The notes under the pieces are model-generated. The model was given only the letters and a program-made list of their open reading frames with translations, did no database searches and was not told where the DNA came from. Source: Sympetrum striolatum (taxonomy: Eukaryota > Arthropoda > Insecta > Odonata > Libellulidae). Taken from it: DNA of 64,000 nucleotides. Below are positions 1-13,375 of the stretch, one piece after another (position 1 is the stretch's first letter; each line of letters opens with the position of its first letter). The position numbers were made by a program, and so were the translations under genes. The stretch covers positions 2,728,001 through 2,792,000 of the forward strand of contig OX388341.1 of the NCBI GenBank assembly GCA_947579665.1. The letters are read 5' to 3'.

Positions 1-3000
1 CATAAGCTAATATGTAAAATTCGATTATGAAATAAATTCATGATATCTATCGACGTGCCGAGTTTCAATAATCCATGTTATCGGGAAAGGATCCAAAAAA
101 AATCTTAAAAATCGCCGCAATGTATTTTAAATGGCCGATTTTTGCCCCGGTCTAGCATCGAACCAAGGACAATATTCGAAGATGTCTTTCCGATTTTCGT
201 TGGCTATGCACGACATTTAGCGGTTCCTCGAGTTTCAACTATCTGCTTTTCCGGGAAGTGCCTCAAAAAAATTTTCGAAAATCCCCGCCATGCAATCTTA
301 TGGGGAAAATCGCGACTTTGGGGCCCTCTGGAATCGAACCCATGACACTGAGGTTCGAAATCGCAATTTTTCTGGAGGTTATACGTTATGGCCAATTTGT
401 CGTAAAAATTTCAAGCCATTGACGCTAGTGGTTTAGCCTGTGACTTTGTATCCTCTCTATATATATCTATTATATATAGATGCTTCTCCGGATTCATTCA
501 TGTATCCATATATATATACGAGTAAAATGTTGCTTGCATACTGCAAGCAGATCGACAACACTATTTTCATGTCGGCATCATATCGGGACGGCCATCAAAA
601 GAAAAAATGGATACAAATTTTTCTTAAAATTCGCTGAAATTCCATCGTCTGGCATCGAACCCGGGTCTTTACTGTTGAACTTACTATGCAGCACAATAGA
701 ATTTCTCCATCTCTAATTATGTGTGAAATTTAAAGCAAAAATATTGGGCGCAGCTGCCTCAAAAGACGCTCTAATGTTCGAGAATGTAAATGGCTCTCGG
801 GACTCGAACCAAGGACGATCGTGGAAATTTAAAAAATGTTTCTGAAAGTAATTAATGAACTCAATCCATATGCCAAATTTCAAGTTTCTATATTATTGGG
901 AAAGGTTTCAAAATAATTCCTAAAAATCGGATCAACTTCTGATTGCAGAGACACCTGGTGTCGAACCCAGGACACATTGATAGCTATGAATGCATAGTTT
1001 GATTTGTTAAGACTGGTTCTTCTATCACGCTAAGTTTTAAGTCGATAGCATGCCGGGAAGAACCTAAAATTTGTTTCCGTTATCTCCATAAGAAATGCAT
1101 TGAGAAATGTAAATGGCGCCCTGGGATCGAACCAAGGACCATCAGCGAATATGTAAAATTTGATTATGATATATTTTTATAATCTCCAACTCCATGCCGA
1201 ATTTCAAGTTTCCATGACATCGGGAAGGGGTCCAAAAAAAATCTTAAAAATCGCCACAATACATTTTAAACGGCCGATTTTTGCCTCGACCTAGCATCGA
1301 ACCCAGGATATTTTCCGTAAAACTCATTTATGTTTTCGATAGATCATGACCATATATATAGGCTCCTTGAGTTTCGATTCTCTACCTATCCGGGAAGTAT
1401 TTTTTAAAAATTCCCGAAAATCTAAGCAATGCATTTAAACGGGAAAAATCGGGACTTTGGGGCCCTCTGGAATCGAACCCATGACACTGAGGTTCAAAAT
1501 CGCAATTTTTCTGGAGGTTATACGTTATGGCCAATATGTCGTAAAAATTTCAAGCCATTGACGCTAGTGGTTTGGCCTGTGACTTTGTATCCTCTCTATA
1601 TATATATATATATATATGATACGAGTAAAATGTAGCTTGCATACTGCAAGCAGATCGGCAATACTAATTTCATATCGGCATCATATCGGGAATGTCCTCA
1701 AAAGAAAAAAAAAAAGGATTGAAATTTTTCTTAAAATTCGCTGAAATTTCATCGTCTGGCATCGAACCCGGATCTTACTGGTGATCTTACTATGTAGCAC
1801 AATAGAAGATCACCATCTCTAACTATGTGTGAAAATTCAAGCAGAAATATTGGCTACAACTGCCTCAAAAGACGCTCTAATGTTCACGAATGTAAATGGC
1901 TCTCGGGACTCGAACCAAGGACGATCTTGGAAATTTAAAAAATGTTTTTGAAAGTTATTAATGATGTCAATCCATATGCCAAATTTCAAGTTTCTATATT
2001 ATTGGGAAAGGTTTCAAAATAATTCCTGAAAATCGGATCAACTTCTGATTGCAGGGACACCTGGTGTCGAACCCAGGACACATTGATAGCTATGAATGCA
2101 TAGTTTGATTTGTTAAGACTGGTTCTTCTATCACGCAAAGTTTTAAGTCGATAGCATGCCGGGAAGTACCTCAAATTTGTTTCCGTTATCTCCGGAAGAA
2201 ATGCATTGAGAAATGTAAATGGCGCCCTGGGATCGAACCAAGGACCATCAGCGAATATATAAAATTTGATTATAAAATATATTTATAATCTCCAACTCCA
2301 TGCCGAATTTCAAGTTTCCATGCCATCGGGAAGGGGTCCAAAAAAAATCTTAAAAATCGCCACAATACATTTTAAACGGCCGATTTTTGCCTCGACCTAG
2401 CATCGAACCCAGGATATTTTCCGTAAAAGTCATTTATGTTTTCGATAGATCATGACCATATATAAAGGCTCCTAGATTTTCGATTCTCTACCTATCCCGG
2501 AAGTATTTTTTAAAAATTCCCGAAAATCAAAGCAATGCATTTAAACGGGAAAAATCGAGACTTTGGGGCCCTCTGGAATCGAACCCATGACACTGAGGTG
2601 CAAAATCGCAATTTTTCCGGCGGTTACACTCTATGGCCAATATGTCGTAAAAATTTCAAGTCAATGACGCTTGTGGTTTGGCCTGTGAGTTTGTATCCTC
2701 TCTATATATATATATATATATATATATGAATATATATATGGATACATGAATGAATCCGGAGAAGCATCTATATATAATAGATATGAATGAATCCGGAGAA
2801 GCATCTATATATAATAGATACGAGTAAAATATAGCTTGCATCCTGCAAGCAGATCGACAACACTAATTTCATGTCGGCATCATATCGGGAAGGCCGTAAA
2901 AAGAAAAAAAAATGGATTGAAAATATTCTGATTATTCGATGCAATGTAGTCGTCCGGCATCGAACCCGGGTCTTCCTGGTGATACTTACTATGCAGCACA

Positions 3001-4775
3001 ATAGAAGATCACCATCTCTAACTATCTGTGAAAATTCAATTAGATATATTGGCTGCAACGTCCTCGATCGAAGTCTTACTTTTCCCTTACATTCCTTATG
3101 AGAGAAATGTTAATGTGCTCTGGCATCGAACCCAGGAATAGCACGGTCTTACGAAAATTTTTTTCTTAAACTAATTCTTACCTTACACTTTCCGGCTAAG
3201 CACTAACTTCCTATTATTTCGAGAAGTGCATCAAAAAAAATAATGAAAGAAAGGTCCCATGTATTTTAAAGGGCAGATCTTTGCATCGACCTAGCATCGA
3301 ACCCAGGATATTTTTTGTGAAAGTCATTGATGTTTTCGAAAGTCCAAGACCATAAGTATAGGCACCTTGAGTTTTATTCCTCTACCTATCCGGAAAGTAT
3401 TTTTTTTTAATTCCCGGAAATCACGGCAATGCATTTAAACGGGAAAAATCGGGACTTTGGAGCCCTCTGGAATCGAACCTATGACACTGAGGATCAAAGT
3501 CGCTTTTTTCCTGGGGGTTTCACGTTATGGCGAATACGTCATAAAAATTTCAAGGCAATGACGCTTGTAGTTTAGCCTGTGAATTTGTATCCTATCTATA
3601 TAGCTATATAGCTATATGGCTATATAGCTATATGGCTATCTATTATATATAGATGCTTCTCCGGATTCATTCATATATCATACGAGTCAAATGTAGCTTG
3701 CATACTGCAAGCAGATCGGCAATACTAATTTCATATCGGCATCATATCGGGACGGTCCTCTTAAGAAAAAAAAAGGATTTAATTTTTTCTTAAAATTCAC
3801 TGAAATTTCATCGTCTGGAATCGAACCCGGGTCTTACTGGAAAACCTACTATGTAACACAATAGAAGATCACCATCTCTAACTATTTGTGAAAATTCAAG
3901 CAGAAATATTGGCTACAACTGCCTCAAAAGACGCTCTAATGTTCACGAATGTAAATGGCTCTCGGGACTCGAACCAAGGACGATCTTGGAAATTTTAAAA
4001 ATGTTTCTGAAAGTTATTATTGATCTCAATCTATATGCCAAATTTCAAGTTTCTATATTATTGGGAAAGGTTTCAAAATAATTCCTAAAAATCGGATCAA
4101 CTTCTGATTGCAGAGACACCTGATGTCGAACCCAGGACACATTGATAGCTATGAATGCATAGTTTGATTTGTTAAGAGTGGTTCTTCTATCATGCTAAGT
4201 TTTAAGTCGATAGCATGCCGGGAAGTACCTTAAACCTTTTTCCGTTATCTCGATAAGAAATGCATTGAGGAATGTAAATGGCCCTCTGGGATCGAACCAA
4301 GGAACATCCGGGAAAACATAAAAATCGATTATGAAATATATTTATGATATCTAACCCCATACCGAATTTCAAGTTTCCATGCCATCGGGAAAGGGTCCAA
4401 AAAAAATCTTAAAATTCGCCACAATGCAATTTAAACGGCAGATTTTTGCATCGACATAGCATCGAACCCAGGTTATTTTCCGTAAAACTCATTTATGTTT
4501 TCGATAGATCATGACCATATATAAAGGCTCCTTGAGTTTTGATTCTCTACCTATCCGGGAAGTATTTTTTAAAAATTCCCGAAAATCAAAGCAATGCATT
4601 TAAACGGGAAAAATCGGGACTTTGGAGCCCCCTGGCATCGAACCCATGACACTGAGGATCAAAATCGCAATTTTTCTGGTGGTTACACGTTATGGCCAAT
4701 ACGCCGTAAAAATTTCAGCTCAATCACTCTTGTGGTTTAGGCTGTGAGTTTGTATCCTCTCTATATATATATATA
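1..4775 (-). repeat. Satellite array block 1, GGTTCGA motif on minus strand
   Basis: Tandem monomers of about 150-176 bp. Each has a TCGAACC motif on the plus strand (GGTTCGA on the minus strand), for example near 165, 330, 650, 805, 963, 1125, 1292 and 1470. Six recognisable types recur in the same order. The type ending in ATGACACTGAGG recurs near 330, 1470, 2580 and 3473, so a unit is about 0.9-1.14 kb. Units are separated by TA-rich spacers near 455-540, 1595-1625, 2700-2825 and 3590-3685. Short open frames in the block follow the repeat and do not look coding. The block runs into the window from the left, so its true start is not seen. Confidence 0.93.
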
Positions 4776-4850
4776 TATGGATACATGAATGAATCCGGAG
4801 AAGCATCTATATATAATAGATATATATATATATATATAGAGAGGATACAA
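4756..4850. repeat. Palindromic TA-rich junction where the array flips orientation
   Basis: A (TA)n tract, ATGAATGAATCCGGAGAAGC, the tract ATCTATATATAATAGATATA and a second TA run lie between a leftward unit and a rightward unit. Both units present the same end (TTTGTATCCTCTCTATA and its complement TATAGAGAGGATACAAA), so two units meet head to head here. Confidence 0.85.
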
Positions 4851-7800
4851 AGTCACAGGCTAAACCACTCGCGTCATTGGCTTGAAATTTTTACTACATA
4901 TTGGCCATAACGTGCAACCTCCAGAAAAATTGTGATATTGAACCTCAGTGTCATGGGTTCGATTCCAGAGGGCCCCAAAGTCCCGATTTTTCCCGTTTAA
5001 ATGCATTGCTTCGATTTTCGGGAATTAAAAAAAAATACTTTCCGGATAGGTAGAGAATCAAAACTCAAGGAGCCTATATATATTCTCATGATCTATCGAA
5101 AACATAAAAGATTTTTACGGAAAATGTCCTGGGTTCGATGCTAGGTCGAGGCAAAAATCGGCCGTTTAAAATGCATTGTGGCGATTTTTAAGATTTTTTT
5201 TGGACCCCTTCCCGATGGCATGGAAACTTGAAATTCGGCATGGAGCTGGAGATTATAAATATATTTCATAATCAAATTTTATATATTTGCTGATGGTCCT
5301 TGGTTCGATCCCAGGGAGCCATTTACATTTCTCAATGCATTTCTTATGGAGATAACGGAAACATATTTTAGGTACTTCCCGGCATGCTATCGACTTAAAA
5401 CTTAATGTGATAGAAGAACCAGTCTTAGCAAATCAAACTATGCATTCATAGCTATCAATGTGTCCTGGGTTCGACACCAGGTGTCTCTGCAATCAGAAGT
5501 TGATCCGATTTTTTGGAATTATTTTGAAACCTTTCCCAATAATATAGAAACTTGAAATTTGGCATATGGATTGAGATCATTAATACCTTTCAGAATCATT
5601 TTTAAAATTTCCAAGATCGTCCTTGGTTCGAGTCCCGAGAGCCATTTACATTCGTGAACATTAGAGCGTCTTTTGAGGCAGTTGTAGCCAATATTTCTGC
5701 TTGATTTTTCACACATAGTTAGAGATGGTGATCTTCTATTGAGCTACATAGTATGTTCACCAGTAAGATCCGGGTTCGATGCCAGACGATGAAATTTCTG
5801 CGAATTTTAAGAAATATTTCAATCCTTTTTTTTCTTTTAGGACATTCCCGATATGATGCCGATATGAAATTAGTATTGCCGATCTGCTTGCAGTATGCAA
5901 GCTACATTTTACTCGTATATATGAATGAATCCGGAGAAGCATCTATATATAATAGATATAGAGAGGATACAAACTCACAGCCTAAACCACAAGAGTGATT
6001 GGGCTAAAATTTTTACGGCGTATTGGCCATAACGTGTAACCACCAGAAAAATTGCGATTTCGATCCTCAGTGTCATGGGTTCGATTCCAGGGGGCTCCAA
6101 AGTCCCGATTTTTCCCGTTTAAATGCATTGCTTTGATTTTCGGGAATTAAAAAAAAATACTTGCCGGATAGATAGGGACTTAAAACTCACGGAGCCTTTA
6201 TATATGGTCATGATCTATCGAAAACATAAATTAGTTTTATGAAAAATAACCTGGGTTCGATGCTAGGTCAGTGCAAAAATCGGCCGTTTAAAATGCATTG
6301 TGGCGATTTTTAATATTTTTTTTGGACCCTTTCCCGATTTCATGGAAACTCGAAATTCGGCATGGGTTTAGATATCATAAATATATTTAATAATCATATT
6401 TTACACATTCGCTGATGGTCCTTGGTTCGATCCCAGAGAGCCATTTACATTCCTCCATACATTTCTTATGGAGATTAACGAAAAATGTTTTAGGTACTTC
6501 CCGGTATGATATCGACTTCAAACTTTGTATGAAATAAGATGAAGTCCTAATAAGTCATACAGTCTATTCACAGCTACCAATATTTCCTTGGTTCGACACC
6601 AGGTCTCTCTGCAATCAGTAAATTAACCGATTTTTAAGAATGAATTTAAACCCCTTACTAATAATATTAAAACATGAAATTAGGCATATAGATAGAAAAC
6701 ATAAATACATTTTAAAAACATGTTTTAGATTTCCTAGATCGTCCTTGGTTCGAAACCAGAGAGCCATTTACATTCGTGAAAAGTAGAACGTCGTTTGAGG
6801 CAGTTGTAGCAAATATTTCTGCTTGAATTTTCACACATAGTTAGATATAGTGATCTTCTATTGTGCAGCTTAGTAAGTTCACCAGGAAGACCCCGGTTCG
6901 ATGCAAGACGCTAAAATTGAAGCAAATTTTAAAAAATATTTTCAATCCTTTTTTTTTCTTTTGAGGACCGTCTCGATATGATGCCGAAATAAAATAATAT
7001 TACCAATCTGCTTGCAGTATGCAAGCTACATTGCACTCGTATCTATTATATATAGATGCTTCTCCGGATTCATTCATATATATAGCTATATAGATAGGAT
7101 ACAAATTCACAGGCTAAACCACAAGCGTCATTGACTTGAAATTTTTATGACATATTGGCCATAACGTATAACCCCCAGGAAAAAAGCGACTTTGATCCTC
7201 AGTGTCATTGGTTCGATTCCAGAGGGCCCCAAAGTCCCGATTTTTCCCGTTTAAATGCATTGCCGTGATTTTCGGGAATTAAAAGAAAATACTTTCCTGT
7301 TAGGTAGAGAAATAAAACTCAAGGTGCCTATGTTTATGGTCTTGGACTTTCGAAAACATCAATGACTTTCACAAAAAATATCCTGGGTTCGATGCTAAGA
7401 CGATGCAAAAATCTTCCCTTTAAAATACATGGGAGCTGTTTTTCATTATTTTTTTTGATGCACTTCTCGAAATAATAGGAAGTTCGTGTTTAGCCGGAAA
7501 GTGTAAGGTAAGAATTGGTTTAAGAAAAAAATTTTAATAAGACTGTACTATTCCTGGGTTCGATGCCAGAGCTCATTAACATTTCTCTCATAAGGAATAT
7601 AAGGGAAAAGTAAGACTTCAATTGAGGCGGTTGAAACCAATATTTCTGCTTGAATTTTCGCATATGGTTAAAGAATGTGATCTTCTTTAGTGCTGCATAG
7701 AAAGTATTACCAGAAAGACCCGGGTTCGATGCCTGGCGGCAAATATGTCTCCCGTTTAAAATACATTGGGTTAGTATTTCATTATTTTTTGATGCACTTA

Positions 7801-8560
7801 TCAAAATGATAGGAAGTTCGTGCTCGGCTGGAAGATGTATAAAAAGAATTGGTTTTAGAAAAAAATTTTCATAAGCCCGTACCATTCCTTGGTTCGTTGC
7901 CACAGCACATTAAATTTTCTCTCATAACTTACTTCATTGGAAAAGTAGGACGTCGTTTGAGGCAGTTGCACCCAATATTTCTGCTTGAAATTCCACACAT
8001 AGGTAGAGGTGTTGATTTTCTGTTGTGCTGCATATAAAATATTACCAGAAAGACCCGGGTTCGAAGCCAGGCGGTAAATATATCCCCCATTTAAAATACA
8101 TTGTAGAGGTTTCATTATTTATTTTGATGCACTTATCGAAATGATAGGAGGTTCATGCTTAGATAGAAGATGTTTATTAAGACTTGGTTTAAGAAAAAAA
8201 ATAGATAAGACAATGCTGTTCCTGTGTTCGTTGCCCGAGCACATTACAATTTCTCACATAAGGTATGTATATGAAAAGTAGGACGTCATTTGAGGCAGTT
8301 GCAGTAAATATTTCTATTTGAATTTTCACACATAGTTAGAGATGGTGATCTTCTGTAGTACTGCATAGTAAGTTCACCAGGAAGGCTTGGGTTCGATGCC
8401 AGACGATTAAATTGCAGTGAATTTTAAGAATATTTTCAAAGCTTTTTTTTCTTTTGTGAACTGTACCGATATGATGCCGATATGAAGGTGGTGTTGAAAT
8501 GAAATTGGTGTGGTTGATCTGCTTGCAGTATGCAAGCTACATTTTACTCGTATATATATA
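4841..8560 (+). repeat. Satellite array block 2, GGTTCGA motif on plus strand
   Basis: Three units run in the plus orientation: about 4841-5921, 5956-7045 and 7085-8560. In the first, GGTTCGA starts at 4956, 5132, 5302, 5468, 5625 and 5773, giving spacings of 176, 170, 166, 157 and 148 bp. Each monomer then has a CCCGATA-like box 63-84 bp downstream. The unit begins GAGAGGATACAAA and ends with the hairpin GCTTGCA/TGCAAGC followed by TTTTACTCGTAT. The third unit is longer because extra monomer types are inserted, those with CCTGGGTTCGATGCCAGAGC and CCCGGGTTCGATGCCTGGCG. Confidence 0.93.
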
Positions 8561-8612
8561 TATATGAATATATGATACGAGTAAAATGTAGCTTGCATAC
8601 TGCAAGCAGATC
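8524..8612. repeat. Inversion junction with near-perfect palindrome
   Basis: CTGCTTGCAGTATGCAAGC, ACATTTTACTCG and a TA run are followed by the reverse complement of the same segments ending in CTGCAAGCAGATCG. Two units therefore abut by their hairpin ends, tail to tail. Confidence 0.88.
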
Positions 8613-9662
8613 GAGACACTAATTTCATGTCGGCATCATATCGGGAAGGCCGTCAAAAGAGAAAAAAAAGGATTGAAAATATTCTTAAAATTCGCTGCAA
8701 ATTAATCGTCTGGCATCGAACCTGGGTCTTAATGGTGAACTTACTATTCAGCACAACAGAAAATCACCATCTCTTACTATGTGTGAAAATTCAAGCAGAT
8801 ATATTGGCTCCAACTGCCTCAAACGACGTCCTACTTTTCAATAATGTAAATGGCCCTCTGGATTCGAACCAAGGACGACCTAGGAAATTTAAAACACGTT
8901 TTTGAAATGTATATATGTTCTCTATCTATATGCCTAATTTCATGTTTTAATATTATTGTGAAGGGGTTTAAATTAATTATTAAAAATCGGTTAATTTACT
9001 GATTGCAGAGACGCCTGGTGTCGAACCCAGGAAATATTGGTAGCTGTGAATGCACAGTATGACCTATTAGAACTTCATTTTATTTCATACAAATTTTGAA
9101 GTCGATATCATGCCGGGAAGTACCTCAAACTTTTTACTGTTATCTCCATAAGAAATGCATTGAGGAATGTAAATGGCTCTCTGGGATCGAACCAAGGACC
9201 ATCAGCGAATATGTAAAATTTGATTATGAAATATATGTATGATCTCCAACCTCATGCCGAATTTCAAGTTTCCTTGTCATCGGGAAAGGGTCCAAAACAA
9301 ATCTTAAAAATCGCCACAATGCATTTTAAATGGCCGATTTTTGCCTCGACCTAGCATCGAACCCAGGATATTTTCCGTGAAACTCATTTATGTTCTCGAT
9401 AGATCATGTCCATATATATAGGCTCCATGAGTTTTGATTCTCTACCTATCCGGGAAGTATTTTTTAAAAATTCCCGAAAATCACGGCAATACATTTAAAC
9501 GGGAAAAATCGGGACTTTGGGGCCCTCTGGAATCGAACCAATGACACTGAGGTTCAAAATCGCAATTTTTCTGGAGGTTGCACGTTATGGCCAATATGTC
9601 GTAAAAATTTCAGGTCAATGACGATTGTGGTTTAGCCTGTGAATTTGTATCCTCGCTATATA
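8575..9662 (-). repeat. Satellite array block 3, minus orientation
   Basis: One complete six-monomer unit of about 1.09 kb with TCGAACC motifs on the plus strand near 8716, 8863, 9019, 9187, 9357 and 9534. It ends in TTTGTATCCTCGCTATATA. It shares the monomer order of blocks 1 and 2 but is read in the opposite sense to block 2. Confidence 0.92.
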
Positions 9663-9826
9663 TATATATGGATACATGAATGAATCCGGAGAAGCATCTA
9701 TATATAATAGATATGAATGAATCCGGAGAAGCATCTATCTATTATATATAGATGCTTCTCCGGATTCATTCATATATATACCCAGATACCCAGATACCCA
9801 GATACCCAGATACCCAGATAGGATAC
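9655..9826. repeat. Junction: inverted CCGGAGAAGC cassettes plus ATACCCAG minisatellite
   Basis: Two copies of ATGAATGAATCCGGAGAAGC face one copy of the reverse complement across a TA core, forming a long hairpin at about 9716-9772. It is followed by about five copies of the 8-bp unit ATACCCAG at 9780-9821. The same 8-bp unit appears at 10902-10920 and, inverted, near 21757-21771, always beside a unit end. Confidence 0.85.
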
Positions 9827-11985
9827 AAATTCACAGGCTAAACCAAAAGCGTCTTGACTTGAAATTTTTACGACGTATTGGCCATAACGTGCAACCTCCA
9901 GGAAAAAGCCGACTTTGAACCTCGGTGTCATGGGTTCGATTCCAGAAGGCCCCAAAGTCGCGATTTTCCCCATAAGATTACATGGCGGGGATTTTCGAAA
10001 ATTTATTTGAGGCACTTCCCGGAAATGGAAGGAGTTGAAATTCGAGGGATCACTAGAAGCCGTGCACATCCAACGTAAATCATAAAGACATCGTCGAATA
10101 TGGTCCATGGTTCGACGCTGGGACGGGGCAAATATCGGCCGTTTAAAATGCATTGCGGAAATTATTAAGATTTTTTTTGGACCCTTTTCCGATGGCATAG
10201 AAACTTGAAATTCGGCATGGGGTTGGATATTATAAATATATTTCATAATCAAACTTTACATATTCGCTGATGGTCCTTGGTTCGATTCCAAAGGGCCATT
10301 TAAATTCCTCAATGCATTTCTTACGGAGATAACGGAAACAAATTTTAGGTACTTCCCGGTATGATATCGACTTCAAACTTTGCATAAAACAAGACCAAGT
10401 CCATACAAATCAAACTATTTATTCACAGCGATCAAGGTGTCCTGGGTTCGACACCAGGCGTCTCCTCAATCAGTAACTGATCTGAATTTCAATAATTATT
10501 TTGAACCCTTTACCAACAATATAGAAACTTGAAATTCAGCATATAAATAGAATCATAGATATATTTCATAATAATGTTTTAGATTTCCAAGATCGTCCTC
10601 GGTTCGAATCCAGAGAGCCATTTACATACGTGAAAATTAGAACGTCTTTTGAGCAGTTGTAGCCAATATTTCTGCTTGAATTTGCACACATAGTTAGAGA
10701 TAGTGATTTTCTGCTGTGCTGCATAGTTAGTTCACCAGTTAGACCCGGGTTCGATGCCAGACGATGATAATTCAGCGATTTTTAAGAAAAAATTCAATCC
10801 TTTTTTTTTCTTTTGAGGACCGTCCCGATATGATGCCGATATGAAATTAGTATTGCCGATCTGCTTGCAGTATGCAAGCTATATTTTACTCGTATATAAT
10901 AGATACCCAGATACCCAGATAGGATACTAATTCACAGGCTAAACTACTGGCGTCATTGACTCGAAATTTTTACCACGTATTGGCCATAACGTACAACCAC
11001 CAGAAAAATTCGATTTCGAACCTCAGTGTCATGGGTTCGATTCCAGAGGGCCCCAAAGTTGCGATTTTCTCCATAAGGATACATGGTGGGGATTTTCGAA
11101 ATTTTTTTTGGTGCACTTCTCGGAAACGTAGAGCGTTGAAATTATAGGAATAGCTAGAAGCCGTGCAACTCCAACGTAAATCAGAAAGACATCGCCGAAT
11201 ATGGTCCATGGTTCGATGCTAGGTCGGGGCAAAAATCGGCCGTTTAAAATACATTGCGGCGATATTGAAGATTTTTTTTGATCCTTTCCCGATAACATGG
11301 ATTCTTGAAACTCGGCACGTCGATAGATATTATAAATATATTTTATAATCAAATTTTACATGTTCGCTGATGGTCCTTGGTTCGATCCCCGAGGACCATT
11401 TGCACTTCTCAATGCATTTCTTACGGAGATAACGGAAACAAAATTTAGGTACTTCCCGGCATGCTATGGACTACAAACTTTGCATGATAGAAGAGCAAGT
11501 CTTTACAAATCAAACTGTGCATTCACAGCTTACAATATGTCCTGGGTTCGACACCAGGTGTCTCTGCAATCAGATGTTGATCCGATTTTTAGGAATTATT
11601 TTGAAACCTTTGCCAATAATATAGAAACTTGAAATTCCGCATATAAATGCAAATCATAGATACATTTCAAGACCATAATTTAGAATTCCTAGATATCCTT
11701 AATTCTAATACAGAGAGCCATTTACTTTCGTGAAAGGTAGGACGTCGTTTCAGGCAATTGCAGCCAATATTTCTGCTTGAATTTTCACAAATAGTTAGAC
11801 ATGGAGATCTTCTATTGAAGTGCATAGTAAGTTCACCAGGAAGGCCCGGGTTCGATGCCAGACGATGAAATTGCAGCTAATTTGAAGAATATTTTCAATC
11901 GTATTCTTTTTCTTTGGAGGGACGTCCCGATATAATGCCGATTTTAAATTATTTTTTTCGATCTGCTTTTTACTCGTATATATAT
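9820..11985 (+). repeat. Satellite array block 4, plus orientation
   Basis: Two units, about 9820-10895 and 10918-11985, carry GGTTCGA motifs on the plus strand. Bases 10947-11640 are nearly identical to 15991-16690 (offset about 5.04 kb), much closer than other copies of the same monomer types. Confidence 0.92.
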
Positions 11986-12093
11986 ATATATATGAATATA
12001 TGATATATGAATGAATCCGGAGAAGCATCTATATATAATAGATATAGACGCTTCTCCGGATATCTATTATATATAGACGCTTCTCCGGATATA

Positions 12094-12158
<65 letters not shown>

Positions 12159-12207
12159 ATTATATATAGACGCTTCTCCGGATATACCTATATATATATA
12201 TATACGA
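11975..12207. repeat. TA-dinucleotide expansion and CCGGAGAAGC spacer
   Basis: A (TA)n run at about 12092-12155 is flanked by several copies of AGACGCTTCTCCGGATAT and its variant. The spacer separates a plus-oriented unit on the left from a minus-oriented unit on the right. Confidence 0.85.
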
Positions 12208-13320
12208 GTAAAATGTTGCTTGCATACTGCAAGCAGATCGACAACACTAATTTCATATCGGCATCATATCGGGACGGAAATCAAAAGAAAAAAAAATCAT
12301 AATATTCGTAGAATTCGCTGCAATTTAATCGCCTGGCAGCGAACCCCGGTCTTCCTGGTGTACTTACTATGCAGCAAAATAGAAGATTACCATATCAAAC
12401 TATGTGTGAAAATTCAAGCAAAACTATTAGGTGCAACTACCTCAAACGACGTCCTACTATTCACATACACTCCTTATTTAAGAAATTATAATGTGCTCTG
12501 GCATCGAACCCAGGAACAGCATGGTCTTATCTATTTTTTTTCTTAAACAAAGTGTTAATATACATCTTCCATCTAAGCAAGAGCTCCCTTACATATCGAT
12601 AAATGCATAAAAAAATTATGAAAAGATACCCCATAGTATTATATATGGGGGATATTTTTACCGCCCGGCATCGAACCCGGGTCTTTCAGGCAATAATTTC
12701 TATGCAGCACAACAGAAAAACACCATCTCTAACCGCGTATGCAAATTCAAGCAGAAATATTGGTTACAACAGCCTCAAATGACGTCCTATTTTTCCTTTA
12801 TATTCCTTATGAGAGAAACGTTATTGTGCTCTGGCTTCGAACCCAGGAACAGTACGGTCTTATGAAAATTTTTTTCTAAAACTTATTCGTACCATACATC
12901 TTCCAGCCAAGCACGAACATCCTATCATTTCGATAAGTGCATCTAAAAAAATAATGAAAAACGGCTCCCATGTATTTTAAAGGGCAGATCTTTGCATCGT
13001 CCTAGCATCGAACCCAGGATAACTTCTGTAAAAGTCATTGATGTTTTCGAAAGTCCAAGACCATAAATATAGGAACCTTGAGTTTTACTTCTCTACCTAT
13101 CCGGAAAGTATTTTTTTTTAATTCCCGAAAATCACGGCAATGCATTCAAACGGGAAAAATCGGGACTTTGGGGCCCTCTGGAATCGAACCTATGACACTG
13201 AGGATCAAAGTCTCTTTTTTCCTGGGGGTTTCACGTTATGGCCAATATGTCATAAAAATTTCAGATCAATGACGCTTGTAGTTTAGGCTGTGAATTTGTA
13301 TCCTATCTATCTATATAGGT
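12205..13320 (-). repeat. Satellite array block 5, minus orientation
   Basis: Begins with ACGAGTAAAATG and the hairpin GCTTGCATACTGCAAGC. It then runs through monomers whose TCGAACC motifs lie near 12505, 12672, 12837, 13008 and 13184. It uses mainly the extra monomer types (CATCGAACCCAGGAACAG and CCCGGCATCGAACCCGGG) in place of the standard middle types. Confidence 0.9.
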
Positions 13321-13375
13321 ATATATATGAATGAATCCGGAGAAGCATCTATATATAATAGATATACATTCATAG

